NCBI RefSeq assembly: GCF_014049385.1
Contig: NZ_JACAOA010000006.1
Coordinates: 1 to 64,000, forward strand
DNA: 64,000 bases
Source of the DNA: Ruoffia halotolerans
Lineage (GTDB): Bacteria; Bacillota; Bacilli; Lactobacillales; Aerococcaceae
Reading direction: 5' to 3'
Shown: positions 39,330 through 47,520 of the stretch, one piece after another
Numbering within the stretch: the first letter of the stretch is position 1
Layout of the letters: every line of letters starts with the position of its first letter
The notes under the pieces: model-generated
Told to the model about the DNA's origin: nothing
Database searches by the model: none
Seen by the model: only the letters and a program-made list of their open reading frames with translations
Translations under genes and position numbers: made by a program

Positions 39330-40295
39330 TTGACGAGACGTTTTATTAAGAAGTTTGATACAGGAATTAGTAAACATTTAGGTGAAAATTATGAAGGTGT
39401 AAGCAATCATCATGCTGATCCTGATCCTGATCCTGATCCTGATCCTGATCATATCATTTACCAACTTGTTAGAACATCAAGCAACTTAAAGCAATGGGGT
39501 ATAGAGAACTTACACTGTGCGATTACCGTTATCTCATTGAGAAATATATTGAAGTTACTAAAGTGAGTTTATTATCTGAAATGGATAAGGACCCACTTCT
39601 TTTGAATGTTAATCATAATAACGTATCTCAAAGTAAAAAGTTGATACGATTGAAGTTAATGAAAGCATTACTGAACAGATGGGTATAGTGAAGGGTTAAT
39701 TGAGTTTGAATTTTGGAAAGATATCACCATACGAGTTGATGAAGATATTAAAGAAGGGTTAACTAAACTTGAATTTGGAATACCATTAAAACATCTTGAT
39801 TTTACTAATTTTGTTGAGTTAAGAGATGGTTGTATCTTTTTATTAATCTGGGAAACAGGAATTAGATTAGGTACGGTGTCAAGAGTAACGGAAGATATGG
39901 TGGATTTTAAAGATAAATTGATTCATTATACTGGTGAATCTATGAAGAATAGGAAAAGATTATCCTTACCTTTGTCAGACGTTTTATTAGAGATGCTGAG
40001 AGTACTCATGAGAGTAAATAAGACAGTATTAAAGCATAATAAACTTGAGCCAGATCAGCATTACTTATTTATTAGTTCATTAGGCAATCTTATGGATAGT
40101 CGTTCTTTTGGTAAGAGAGTGTATAGATATAAGAAGTTAACAGGTTTTAAGAATATTAACTCACACCCTATAAGATGTGGATTTTCTAAAAGATTATTAG
40201 ATAAAGGTGTAAATATTGCAACAATCAGCAAGGCATTGAATCATAAGAGAATTTACACAACAACTAGGCAATTACATATTGGAATGAAGAAGTGA
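39330..40295 (+). pseudogene. Tyrosine recombinase/integrase, frameshifted and catalytically altered
   Basis: The gene reads through at least three frame segments (39330-39566, 39494-39688, then about 39690-40295). The C-terminal part keeps integrase motifs: ETGIRLGT (Arg I), SHPIRCGF (His-x-x-Arg) and LNHKRIYTTTRQLHI. In the last motif the usual TTxRYLH has Gln in place of the catalytic Tyr, and LGH reads LNH. So the enzyme is dead even apart from the frameshifts. Position beside the tRNA target fits an integrase of this island. Confidence 0.85.
39415..39450 (+). repeat. Hexanucleotide tandem repeat (CTGATC)n
   Basis: About six copies of CTGATC, encoding a Asp-Pro run in the first integrase segment. 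Length change would keep frame. It may be a replication-slippage expansion in decaying sequence. Confidence 0.85.
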
Positions 40296-40386
40296 TTGCA
40301 GCACTAAGAGACTTATAAAAAGTATAATAAAAACCCTAGCCATATTAGGTACTGCGCCATAAAATGAGACAACAATAAAAACACTG

Positions 40387-41239
40387 TTTGTTAGGCTGCA
40401 TCGAAGTCGGTATTCTACCGGCGATAGGTAGCCTAATTTTTGTTGAATTCGATGTTGATTATAATTCTTAATGTAATGTTTGACAATATCTATTACAATG
40501 TCATTAGAGCAAATTTGCTCTGTGTTTATGTAGAAAGCTTCACACTTTGCGAGGAATGGAAGCTTTCGATGGGGGCGTTATCTGCAGGGGTTCCTTTACG
40601 GGACATGCTTCGGATAATGCCTTTTTCTTTACTTAATAAATAATAGTCTTTAGAGGTATAAACACTTCCTTGATCACTATGAAGCATCACGCCTTCAGAT
40701 AATTCCAACTGATTCAGAGTATCGATAACAAAAGCAGTATCTTGTTTATCTCCAATTGTAAAAGCTACAATCTCTCCATTATATAGATCCATAATCGATG
40801 ATAAATACAACATGGAATTTTCGAATGGTAAATAAGTAATATCTGTGACCAATGTCGTCATCGGTTGGTCTGCTTGAAATTGTCGATTTAATCGGTTCTC
40901 CGTTAAGTAGTAAGGTTTCCCTAACCGCATTCGTTTTTTAGGTCGTACACGGCAATTCCAACCATTTTTTTGCATGATACGTTGGACACGTTTAAGATTG
41001 ATAGGTTCGTCTAATTCTTTATTTAATTCATGATGAATTTTGCGGTAGCCATATTTATAGCCTTCTGCTTTGCATAACTCACCGATTCGCTTCACAATCG
41101 GATCCTCAGTTTGATTTAAGTATTTCTTTTTCCAACGGTAATACGTCGCACGAGCCACATCTAGCGTTTCAAGTAACAGTGAGATCGTGTATGTTTCTTT
41201 CAGTTCCTCAACAAGTTTTACAACGACTTCTGGTACCAA
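40387..41239 (-). pseudogene. IS3-family transposase orfB, frameshifted near the catalytic Glu
   Basis: The DDE catalytic domain is readable: VTDITYLPF (first Asp), LHSDQGSVYTS (second Asp) and APIESFHSS (Glu). Right after ESFHSS the frame ends at 40526. One base is missing near 40546: restoring it continues as K-C-E-A-F-Y-I-N-T-E-Q and later NYNQHRIQQKLGYLSPVEYR, the usual orfB C-terminus. The gene is normally expressed by -1 frameshifting from orfA. Confidence 0.85.
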
Positions 41240-41538
41240 CTCCTTTCCATTTCTTTGTACTTTTTTAGTATCTCTAACTCTGTTGCCTGTCTACAATTTT
41301 CCAATTTTAGTTGTTCGACTTCACTTAATTCTTCCTGTCCCTTACCGTAACTATATTGTTTACCTACTTGTTGGTCAAAGCGATGTGATTCTCCCTTTCT
41401 ATACCATCTCCACCAAGTTTTGACCTGGCTAATATTTTTAATGTTAAGTGCCTCTTGTATTTCTTTATTGGTGTAACCCGTTTTCTTCATCTCGATACAT
41501 TTCCATTTTGTCTCAGCTGAATATGCGATTCTATTCAT
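41218..41538 (-). CDS. IS3-family transposase orfA
   Basis: 106 residues from the ATG at 41538 (MNRIAYSAETKWKCIEMKK), with GGGAG upstream. It has a helix-turn-helix (TNKEIQEALNIKNISQVKTWWRWY) and a leucine-zipper-like end (LEILKKYKEMER), the DNA-binding half of the transposase. An A6G slippery heptamer at 41260-41266 sits in the frame A-AAA-AAG, suited to -1 frameshifting into orfB. A longer reading from 41631 begins outside the element and is rejected. Confidence 0.86.
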   Translation of the reverse strand: MNRIAYSAETKWKCIEMKKTGYTNKEIQEALNIKNISQVKTWWRWYRKGESHRFDQQVGKQYSYGKGQEELSEVEQLKLENCRQATELEILKKYKEMERSWYQKSL

Positions 41539-41631
41539 AACAAATAACACTCCCTTCAGATCCATTTTACATGAATTCAACGGGAGTGTTTTTATCTTTG
41601 TCTCACTGAATGGTGTCAGTTCGCGTGTCAT

Positions 41632-42031
41632 TGTTCACACTAGCTATCTTTTATATCACCGCATATGAATGAATGCAGATTTTATCTGATCATTAGTATG
41701 TGTTTTTTTGTTTTCATATAAATAATATTAATATTTTTGTTAATGGATTGTGATTAATTAATGAATGTCTTTAGTTTTTATTATAAAAAGGAATAGCGTC
41801 ATCTCAATGTTATTTGATGTAGAAAATTATTTTTATAATAGTTACTTTAACATTTGACGAGTTTTTAATTGACTATAAAATTTTTTTGCTTTGTCAGGGG
41901 ATATCAGTTGTGTCGATAAAAATATCGTGTTAAGGTTTGTTTAAAATAGATAAATTGTTGTTTATTGAGAAGTCATTTTGTTGCTTAGATAGATTATGTT
42001 TTGTTAGAAATATTTAGAAAGGAAGAGAAAA
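41632..42031. other. AT-rich gap before the flavocytochrome gene
   Basis: 400 bp with no gene. A TTGACG...TATAAA pair around 41855-41880 has poor spacing; I cannot assign a promoter with confidence. The RBS GAAAGGAAGAG lies at the end of the gap. Confidence 0.6.
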
Positions 42032-43369
42032 ATGAATAGTAAAGTTTTAAAATGGTTTTTCCCTGGGGTTACGCTAGTTATGTTTTTGACGTTCTTTTTT
42101 GCCCTGTTAACTACCTATGTTCCGCCGAATTTGTCTGAGTTACTCTCAAATGTCACAGGGACCTTGTCTTTTTGTATTATGCTAACTTTAGTTTTAATTT
42201 CAGTGCGTCCTAAAGGGGTTGAGAAGCGTTTGGGACTCACACATATGTATGAAATTCATGCCTGGATGGCGATGGTTCTTCCTCTCACTTTGTTAATTCA
42301 CGTTTTTATTCGTTGGAGTGGATTGGAAAATATTCTCGATTTCGATTTAACGACCGCTTCCATTTGGGGTTATGTGGGTCTACTATCTCTCATTGTTGTG
42401 ATGTTAACTGGAATATTCGTATTATCAGACACACTGATTAATAAGTCTAAAAAGTTATTGAATTTTAAAGCAAATGCCAATCGAAATATGCATCTGTGGT
42501 TGCACCGGTTAGCCATTATCAGTGTAATTGCGATTCATTTTCATGTTTATAATGTATGGTATTTAGCCGAAAATGTGGCTTATAAAGGCTTGGCTACTTT
42601 CTATACGGTTGTGATTCTTGGTTGGTATGCAGTATATAAAATCGGGATTGCACGATTACCGAAATATGAGATTGTTAACATATCTAAGCCATCTGAGCGA
42701 ATTCATGAATTTAAGTTTCAACCGGTTAAAGGAAAACGAATGGATTTTGATGCTGGGCAGTATGGTTTCTTCCGTTTTGTAGATTCCAAAGTAGATAGCG
42801 AAGCCCATCCATTCTCTTTCGCAAGTGCACCAAGCGAGGACTCAAACACAATGACAGTAATGATTCAAGAGGATGGGGATTTCACGAGCACGTTAGATCA
42901 AGTCAAGGTGGGTGATCAGCTTACGATTGAAGGACCTTATGGGGACTTCTATACTGAGGATATTCGTGATTCCAATCAGCCGATGGTTCTTTATTCAGGC
43001 GGGATTGGTGTGACTCCTAGTCTAAGTGTTCTGAGGGAAGAAGTGGCTAGAAATTCTAATCGCCGAATTATCTTTATTTGGGGTGTTGGCTTTGAAAATC
43101 AATTGATGTATTACAGTGAATTTGAGAAGTTTGCGGCTGAGTTTCCTAATTTTAGTCACCATATCATTTTCAGTAATGAAGAAGTGGAAGGCTTTGCTTA
43201 TGGTTTTGTCGATAAGGACTATATTCAATCAGAAGGGTTAGAAGAGTATTTCCAATCGGCGACTTGGCATATTTGCGGGCCACCTCCGATGCTCAATGCA
43301 GCTAAGAAAATGTTGGAGGATAATAGTGTTCCGGAGGAACATGTGAGGATTGAAGAGTTTGCTTTTTAA
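42032..43369 (+). CDS. Ferric-reductase-like transmembrane flavocytochrome
   Basis: 445 residues. About six membrane helices (1-215) carry paired His residues expected to bind haem (EIHAWMAMVLPLTLLIHVF, MHLWLHRLAIISVIAIHFHVY). The cytoplasmic part (about 220-445) is a ferredoxin-reductase-like module: the FAD-binding HPFSFASAPSED near 262-273, the NAD motif YSGGIGVTPSLSVLREE and the terminal WHICGPPPMLNAAKK. It should move electrons from NAD(P)H across the membrane, perhaps to ferric iron, a quinone or copper. It is the only full-length cargo gene in the tRNA-Arg island. Confidence 0.87.
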   Translation: MNSKVLKWFFPGVTLVMFLTFFFALLTTYVPPNLSELLSNVTGTLSFCIMLTLVLISVRPKGVEKRLGLTHMYEIHAWMAMVLPLTLLIHVFIRWSGLENILDFDLTTASIWGYVGLLSLIVVMLTGIFVLSDTLINKSKKLLNFKANANRNMHLWLHRLAIISVIAIHFHVYNVWYLAENVAYKGLATFYTVVILGWYAVYKIGIARLPKYEIVNISKPSERIHEFKFQPVKGKRMDFDAGQYGFFRFVDSKVDSEAHPFSFASAPSEDSNTMTVMIQEDGDFTSTLDQVKVGDQLTIEGPYGDFYTEDIRDSNQPMVLYSGGIGVTPSLSVLREEVARNSNRRIIFIWGVGFENQLMYYSEFEKFAAEFPNFSHHIIFSNEEVEGFAYGFVDKDYIQSEGLEEYFQSATWHICGPPPMLNAAKKMLEDNSVPEEHVRIEEFAF

Positions 43370-43381
43370 GAGGTGTTCAGA

Positions 43382-43523
43382 AAAAACGAAGTGTTGATTA
43401 TAGTGGAACCGTTAGGAACCAAGGTCACCAGACTCAGCGGTCTACTTATTCCGTACAAGACAAAACTTTACGGACTGATGTACGCCAGTCTGTTCTTGTC
43501 ACTATAATCAACACTTCGTTTTT
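43382..43523. repeat. 142-bp nested palindromic element
   Basis: 24-bp perfect inverted repeats at 43382-43405 and 43500-43523 enclose further co-linear complementary pairs: CAGACT/AGTCTG (43429-43434, 43487-43492) and CGTACA/TGTACG (43452-43457, 43479-43484), with a 21-nt loop. As RNA it forms one long bulged hairpin in either direction. It lies directly downstream of the flavocytochrome gene. It may be a MITE-like element, a structured RNA or a bidirectional terminator (flanking A and T tracts). Confidence 0.9.
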
Positions 43524-43635
43524 CTTCGCTTTGGATAGAGAGGATTTTGTTATTGTGGCTTGAATTGTCAAATTAAGTGCAACGTTTCATTAAAAAAACT
43601 CCATAAGGAGTTTTCCCATTTAAACATTTTTTGGG

Positions 43636-43872
43636 TCATGTATTCAGCTTGTCTGCCCACTCTTGAATTTGGATACTTAATACACCTGAACTATCCTCAC
43701 CTTTAGGTGAATATTCCCGTAATAAAGCATTGGTATTATCGTCAGTCCCTCGTTGCCATGGAGTATGAGGATCAGGGGAATAAACTTTTGTCCCAGTGAG
43801 CTCCTCAGTTAAACGGTAGTGTTGATAAAACTCCTTGCCTCTGTCGGGGGTGTTGGATAGAATTTTTTTGTG
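43636..43872 (-). pseudogene. IS30-family transposase C-terminal fragment
   Basis: Read on the minus strand the fragment gives SNTPDRGKEFYQHYRLTEEL, then SPDPHTPWQRGTDDNTNALL and REYSPKG, ending with TGA at 43636. These are the hallmark C-terminal motifs of IS30 transposases (DRGKEF with a catalytic Asp, and PWQRGxNENTNGLLREY). The 5' two thirds of the gene are missing. Confidence 0.88.
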
Positions 43873-44018
43873 TTTGAGATTATAACATAGACATGAGTAA
43901 GAAAAACAATATACCCAATATCATTAAACCACAACCACAACCCTGCATCCCTTCGCCAGTTTTCTTCATACTCTTACTAGTGTAATCCAACCCTCGACCA
44001 ACTTTGGTGAATGTACTA
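43809..44018 (-). pseudogene. Membrane-segment remainder of the zinc-ribbon gene
   Basis: Read on the minus strand the frame gives TKVGRGLDYTSKSMKKTGEG, MQGCGCGLMI, one hydrophobic helix (about 21 residues) and then runs into IS30-derived sequence, ending at 43809. Together with the zinc ribbon just upstream this looks like a small zinc-ribbon plus transmembrane protein whose two halves are now out of frame (a one-base deletion or two-base insertion near 44020). Its end is replaced by the IS30 fragment. Confidence 0.6.
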
Positions 44019-44022
44019 TTTT

Positions 44023-44178
44023 CTAAGTATTCATATTTTGTGATATTCTATATCTTATGTTTTCTTGGTTATTTTTATAAGCGCAGTGAGGACACATTTC
44101 TGAATCCCACGTACCAGTGAATTTCTTATGACAATTAGGGCATTCAACTCTTGTGGTTATATCTGTAAGTTTAGTCAT
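44023..44178 (-). CDS. Small zinc-ribbon protein (51 residues)
   Basis: Start ATG at 44178 with GGAGG 7 nt upstream. Two CxxC knuckles (CPNC at 13-16, CPHC at 29-32) separated by 12 residues form a treble-clef or zinc-ribbon fold. The stop at 44023 is probably premature, since a membrane-protein continuation follows in another frame. Function unknown. Confidence 0.6.
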   Translation of the reverse strand: MTKLTDITTRVECPNCHKKFTGTWDSEMCPHCAYKNNQENIRYRISQNMNT

Positions 44179-44543
44179 ATCTAACCTCCTATAAATTTAT
44201 AGCTCCTACAGTAATGATAACATAGTAACAAGTTTTTTATAATATTCTTTGTAAAATATAGATTTAATTACAAACCATGATACCATTAGAGAATAGTTTT
44301 CATACCGGGTACCATTATGAAGTATTCGAAAATCAGCAGTGTTTTGCTGTAAATAGCTCAAATAAGTACATATACACCTAAATAAAGTAATTCCATTATT
44401 GAATATATAAACGACTATCAACCTTTTAGTGAGAAATAGAAGGTATGTAAAAGCCCATTCTATTATGAGTAGGGCTTATTTTTATGGATAGGATTATATT
44501 AGTCAGAATCTGGGGGATTCAATTTAATATCAGATGCTGGAAC

Positions 44544-45041
44544 CTAACCGAGTTCTTTTAGTTTACGGTTATCTAAATCTATTTCATATTTAGCAGTTTT
44601 AATAATATGAAATAATTCTTCCATTTCCCCAAAGATGTTATTAATTGAAAATTCTAAATAATCTTCTAATGAATGTAGTTCAGTCGTCACATCAACAAGA
44701 GTGACCTGACCGGTATCGATTTTACTGAGTATATCACTCACTTTCTCTTCTACTTCGTTAATATACTCAATTAGATTTTTATGGTAATTACTATTATGAA
44801 GACTTTCCACTGATTCTAACATATCCGTATACTTTTCAAGGGTACGTTTCCATGTTTCAATATCTTCATTTCTTATCTTTCTTTCTAATTCATTGCCATA
44901 TTTTAACTTGTCTACCGATATTCCGGTGTTATCAGCAATTGCTTTTAGCCAAATATCATTAGGGGCATTACGTCCATTTTCCTAACTACTCAAAACTGAA
45001 ACTGTTGCATCGATTAAATTTGCAAAAGATTTTTGATTCAT
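44544..45041 (-). pseudogene. XRE-family regulator with internal TAG stop
   Basis: From ATG at 45041 the reading is MNQKSFANLIDATVSVLSS, a TAG at 44984-44982, then ENGRNAPNDIWLKAIADNTG and ISVDKLKYG, a typical XRE/Cro helix-turn-helix in which the stop replaces the residue before ENGRN (often Trp or Tyr). A coiled-coil-rich C-terminal region of about 110 residues follows and ends at 44544. The last 92 residues (ATG at 44822) remain an open frame. Such regulators commonly sit at the edge of integrated elements. Confidence 0.82.
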
Positions 45042-45212
45042 TTTTAAAGAAGAGCGAAACTGTTTTTAATTCAAGTACGATAGAATATTGATAAAATATT
45101 ATTAGGGTTCAAAATAATTTCAATCAGTTTTTCGATTCCCTTTCTTATAAACTATTGAAAGGTCAGCAATCAGCTCTCAGTAGAGCCTAACAGCCATACT
45201 AAGAGCGATTCT

Positions 45213-45244
45213 ACGGTCGCAGGTTCGAATCCTGCCTAGATCGT
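45213..45244 (+). repeat. attR-type direct repeat
   Basis: 32-bp exact copy of the tRNA-Arg 3' end (39201-39232). Confidence 0.9.
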
Positions 45245-45382
45245 AAAGAAACATTGATAATATGCGGTTTGTAGCGTGGCGTTCTAACTGAGGTAAGTTT
45301 TTTTATGAAAAACCCCCCTAAAAATCGCCTATTATAAGCTTGTCGTATCATGCTGGAATAGACTTACGTTGTTGACTGAATA

Positions 45383-45417
45383 AACCTCTTACTTATTAAA
45401 GTAGGAGGTTTTTTGTT
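45383..45417 (+). terminator. Terminator, probably the original tRNA-Arg terminator
   Basis: AACCTCTTAC pairs with GTAGGAGGTT (one mismatch), followed by TTTTTTG. No plus-strand gene precedes it in the island. It would lie about 140 nt after tRNA-Arg if the island were removed, so I infer it is the displaced tRNA terminator. Confidence 0.8.
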
Positions 45418-45509
45418 TTTTGATAATTTTAGATAGAACATCTATCTGAGAATAGTAACATTTTCCCGAAAGGTGTATAGTAGTAAATATCAAAAAAAGG
45501 GTGATCGGC

Positions 45510-46040
45510 ATGGAATATAAACTCATAGCTAAAGACGAAGAAGCAGCATTGAATTTACCGAATGAGCCGTTTGAATTATATGGCAAGTTAGTTGTTTCAT
45601 TGAATAATAAACAATGGACTTATAAAGAAGAAATGTTCGAGCAAGTTGAAGAACAAACTTTTCCTGAAGAGAACTATATATATGAAGAGATTGTTGAAAA
45701 AGGATTTGCCATTGGAGCTTTTCAAGATTCAAAATGTGTCGCATTAGCAATCTTTGAAAATCACTGGAATAAGTATATGTACTTAGCTGATTTAAAAGTA
45801 ATGAAAGCATACCGCCGATTTGGACACGGTCAAGCATTGATTAAACAGGGTCTCATAGAAGCCCAAAGTCTAAGTTATAAAGGCGTATTCACTATTGGAC
45901 AAGATAATAATTTAGGCGCTTGTAAATTTTATTTAAATCAAGGTTTTGAGATTGGTGGCTTTAACAATTACGATTATGATTTTACTCAGCAAGAGGGTAA
46001 ATCAGATATATATTTCTATTTAAATGAGATGAGAAATTAG
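45510..46040 (+). CDS. GNAT acetyltransferase, streptothricin-acetyltransferase-like
   Basis: 176 residues from the ATG at 45510, 7 nt after AAGGGTGA; a GTG at 45501 is less likely. The N-terminal PFELYGKLVV segment, the acetyl-CoA loop VMKAYRRFGHGQALI near 102-116 and the DNNLGACKFYLNQGFEIG segment resemble SatA-type enzymes. The P-loop has Phe-Gly-His where R/Q-x-x-G-x-G/A is usual. It could acetylate an antibiotic, polyamine or peptide; resistance cannot be claimed. Confidence 0.78.
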   Translation: MEYKLIAKDEEAALNLPNEPFELYGKLVVSLNNKQWTYKEEMFEQVEEQTFPEENYIYEEIVEKGFAIGAFQDSKCVALAIFENHWNKYMYLADLKVMKAYRRFGHGQALIKQGLIEAQSLSYKGVFTIGQDNNLGACKFYLNQGFEIGGFNNYDYDFTQQEGKSDIYFYLNEMRN

Positions 46041-46078
46041 AGACCTTTATTAAAATATTATCATGAAAAACAAAGCTG

Positions 46079-46087
46079 TGTTATAAT
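46079..46087 (+). promoter_or_regulatory. Extended -10 promoter of gdhA
   Basis: TGTTATAAT matches the extended -10 (TGnTATAAT), 29 nt before the ATG. No clear -35. Confidence 0.6.
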
Positions 46088-46116
46088 GACATATACGAAA
46101 AGAGGAGTGACACATA

Positions 46117-47457
46117 ATGGTAAATAATTACATGACGCGTGTTTATGACAAATTATCAAAAACTTTTGAGCATGAAACAGAATTTTTACAAGCTGTGAAA
46201 AATTTTCTTGATGCAATTGAACCAGTGATTGAAAAACATCCTGAATATGAAGATTTGGCAATACTTGAACGAATCACTGAGCCAGAAAGAATTATTTCTT
46301 TCCGTGTTCCTTGGGTAGATGACCAAGGGAAAGTTCAAGTGAATCGTGGTTACCGTGTGCAATTTAATTCCTTAAATGGACCCTATAAAGGTGGTATACG
46401 CTTCCATCCATCAGTAAACCAAAGTATCATGAAGTTTCTTGCTTTTGAGCAAATCTTCAAAAATGATTTAACAGGTCTACCAATCGGCGGAGGTAAAGGT
46501 GGTGCTGATTTTGATCCTAAAGGGAAATCAGACAATGAAGTTATGAACTTTACTCAAAGTTTTATGACTGAATTACAAAAATACATTGGTGCGGACGAAG
46601 ATGTGCCTGCTGGAGATATTGGTGTAGGTGCACGAGAAATAGGGTACATGTTTGGACAATACAAACGCTTAAACGCTAAGACACCGGGTGTATTAACTGG
46701 GAAACCAATTCCAGCTGGGGGGAGTCAAGGACGTACTGAAGCAACGGGTTACGGATTAATTTACTTCTTATTAGAGATGTTGATTGAAGTGAATGAATCA
46801 CTAGAAGGTAAACGAGTGATGATTTCTGGATCTGGGAATGTAGCTTATTTTGCTGCTAAGAAAGCCATGGAACTTGGTGGTGTAGTTGTTTCATTAAGTG
46901 ACTCAGATGGGGCAATTTATGCTCAAAATGGTATCGATTTAGATACGGTAAAACAAATTAAAATTGATAACCGTGGAAGAATTAAAGAATATATTGATGC
47001 TGATTCAGATGCTGAGTATTTTGAAGGTTCACTTTGGGATCATGATATTAAAGCAGATATTGCCTTACCATGTGCAACTCAAAATGAAATTAACGAAGAA
47101 CAAGCCCAACGTTTAGTTGATAATGGAATAAAATTTGTCGCTGAAGGTGCAAATATGCCAAGTCATACAAATGCAGTAAAAGTATTTAAAGAAAACAAAT
47201 TATACTATGGACCTGGTAAAGCCGCTAACGCTGGTGGGGTTGCGGTATCTGCGCTTGAGATGAGTCAAAACTCACAACGACTGAGATGGACAACGGAAGA
47301 AGTTGATGAGAAACTTAAAGTCATTATGAAAGATATCTTCAAACAAGCATTAGATGCAAGTAATGCTTATGACTTAGATCATGATTATGCTGCCGGAGCA
47401 GATATTGCGTCATTTGAAAGTATTGCTAAATTAATGATTATGAATGGTGTCGTATAA
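46117..47457 (+). CDS. gdhA: NADP-type glutamate dehydrogenase
   Basis: 446 residues, the short hexameric GDH type. The glutamate pocket GPYKGGIRFHPSV, the catalytic LPIGGGKGGADFDPKG (Lys), QGRTEATGYG and the Rossmann SGSGNVAYFAAKKAMELGG are conserved. It forms glutamate from 2-oxoglutarate and ammonium in the cytoplasm. RBS GAGGAGTG precedes the ATG. It is a single gene with its own terminator. Confidence 0.96.
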   Translation: MVNNYMTRVYDKLSKTFEHETEFLQAVKNFLDAIEPVIEKHPEYEDLAILERITEPERIISFRVPWVDDQGKVQVNRGYRVQFNSLNGPYKGGIRFHPSVNQSIMKFLAFEQIFKNDLTGLPIGGGKGGADFDPKGKSDNEVMNFTQSFMTELQKYIGADEDVPAGDIGVGAREIGYMFGQYKRLNAKTPGVLTGKPIPAGGSQGRTEATGYGLIYFLLEMLIEVNESLEGKRVMISGSGNVAYFAAKKAMELGGVVVSLSDSDGAIYAQNGIDLDTVKQIKIDNRGRIKEYIDADSDAEYFEGSLWDHDIKADIALPCATQNEINEEQAQRLVDNGIKFVAEGANMPSHTNAVKVFKENKLYYGPGKAANAGGVAVSALEMSQNSQRLRWTTEEVDEKLKVIMKDIFKQALDASNAYDLDHDYAAGADIASFESIAKLMIMNGVV

Positions 47458-47472
47458 TACACACGAAATAAT

Positions 47473-47512
47473 AAGCTATTAGATGATTTTTTCATCTGAT
47501 AGCTTTTTTATT
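47473..47512 (+). terminator. Terminator of gdhA
   Basis: AAGCTAT-AGATGA pairs with TCATCT-ATAGCTT (one mismatch) and is followed by TTTTTT. Confidence 0.88.
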
Positions 47513-47520
47513 ATTTAAAT

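Larger units (their letters stand above)
40353..41618 (-). mobile_element. IS3-family insertion sequence (IS150-type organisation)
   Basis: About 1.27 kb bounded by imperfect inverted repeats (40353-40385 and 41583-41618) that share TGAGACAA and ATAAAAACACT. It holds overlapping orfA and orfB on the minus strand with a slippery heptamer between them. No matching target duplication is obvious. orfB carries a one-base deletion, so the copy is probably immobile on its own. Confidence 0.88.
39201..45244. mobile_element. Decayed integrative element in tRNA-Arg
   Basis: A 32-bp sequence covering the 3' end of tRNA-Arg at 39201-39232 is repeated exactly and in direct orientation at 45213-45244. Next to the tRNA lies a tyrosine-recombinase pseudogene and at the other end an XRE-type regulator pseudogene, the standard architecture of a tRNA-targeted genomic island. 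About 6.0 kb remain, including an IS3-family insertion, a flavocytochrome gene, a palindromic element, an IS30 fragment and a zinc-ribbon gene. No replication, packaging or conjugation gene is left. Confidence 0.88.
45042..45500. other. Right boundary region of the island
   Basis: No gene. It holds the attR copy (45213-45244) and a terminator (45383-45417). Just before attR, 45176-45212 retains a D-stem-like GCTC/GAGC and CTAAG resembling parts of tRNA-Arg, so a degraded tRNA copy is possible but not convincing. Confidence 0.6.

Noticed and set aside
44206-44421. 71-codon minus-strand frame
   Set aside because: AT-rich, no recognisable motif, no RBS; probably chance in decayed island sequence.
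45162-45244. Second tRNA-Arg gene at the right boundary
   Set aside because: The D stem and the T arm are visible, but the acceptor pairs poorly and no anticodon stem forms; only the 32-bp att copy is secure.
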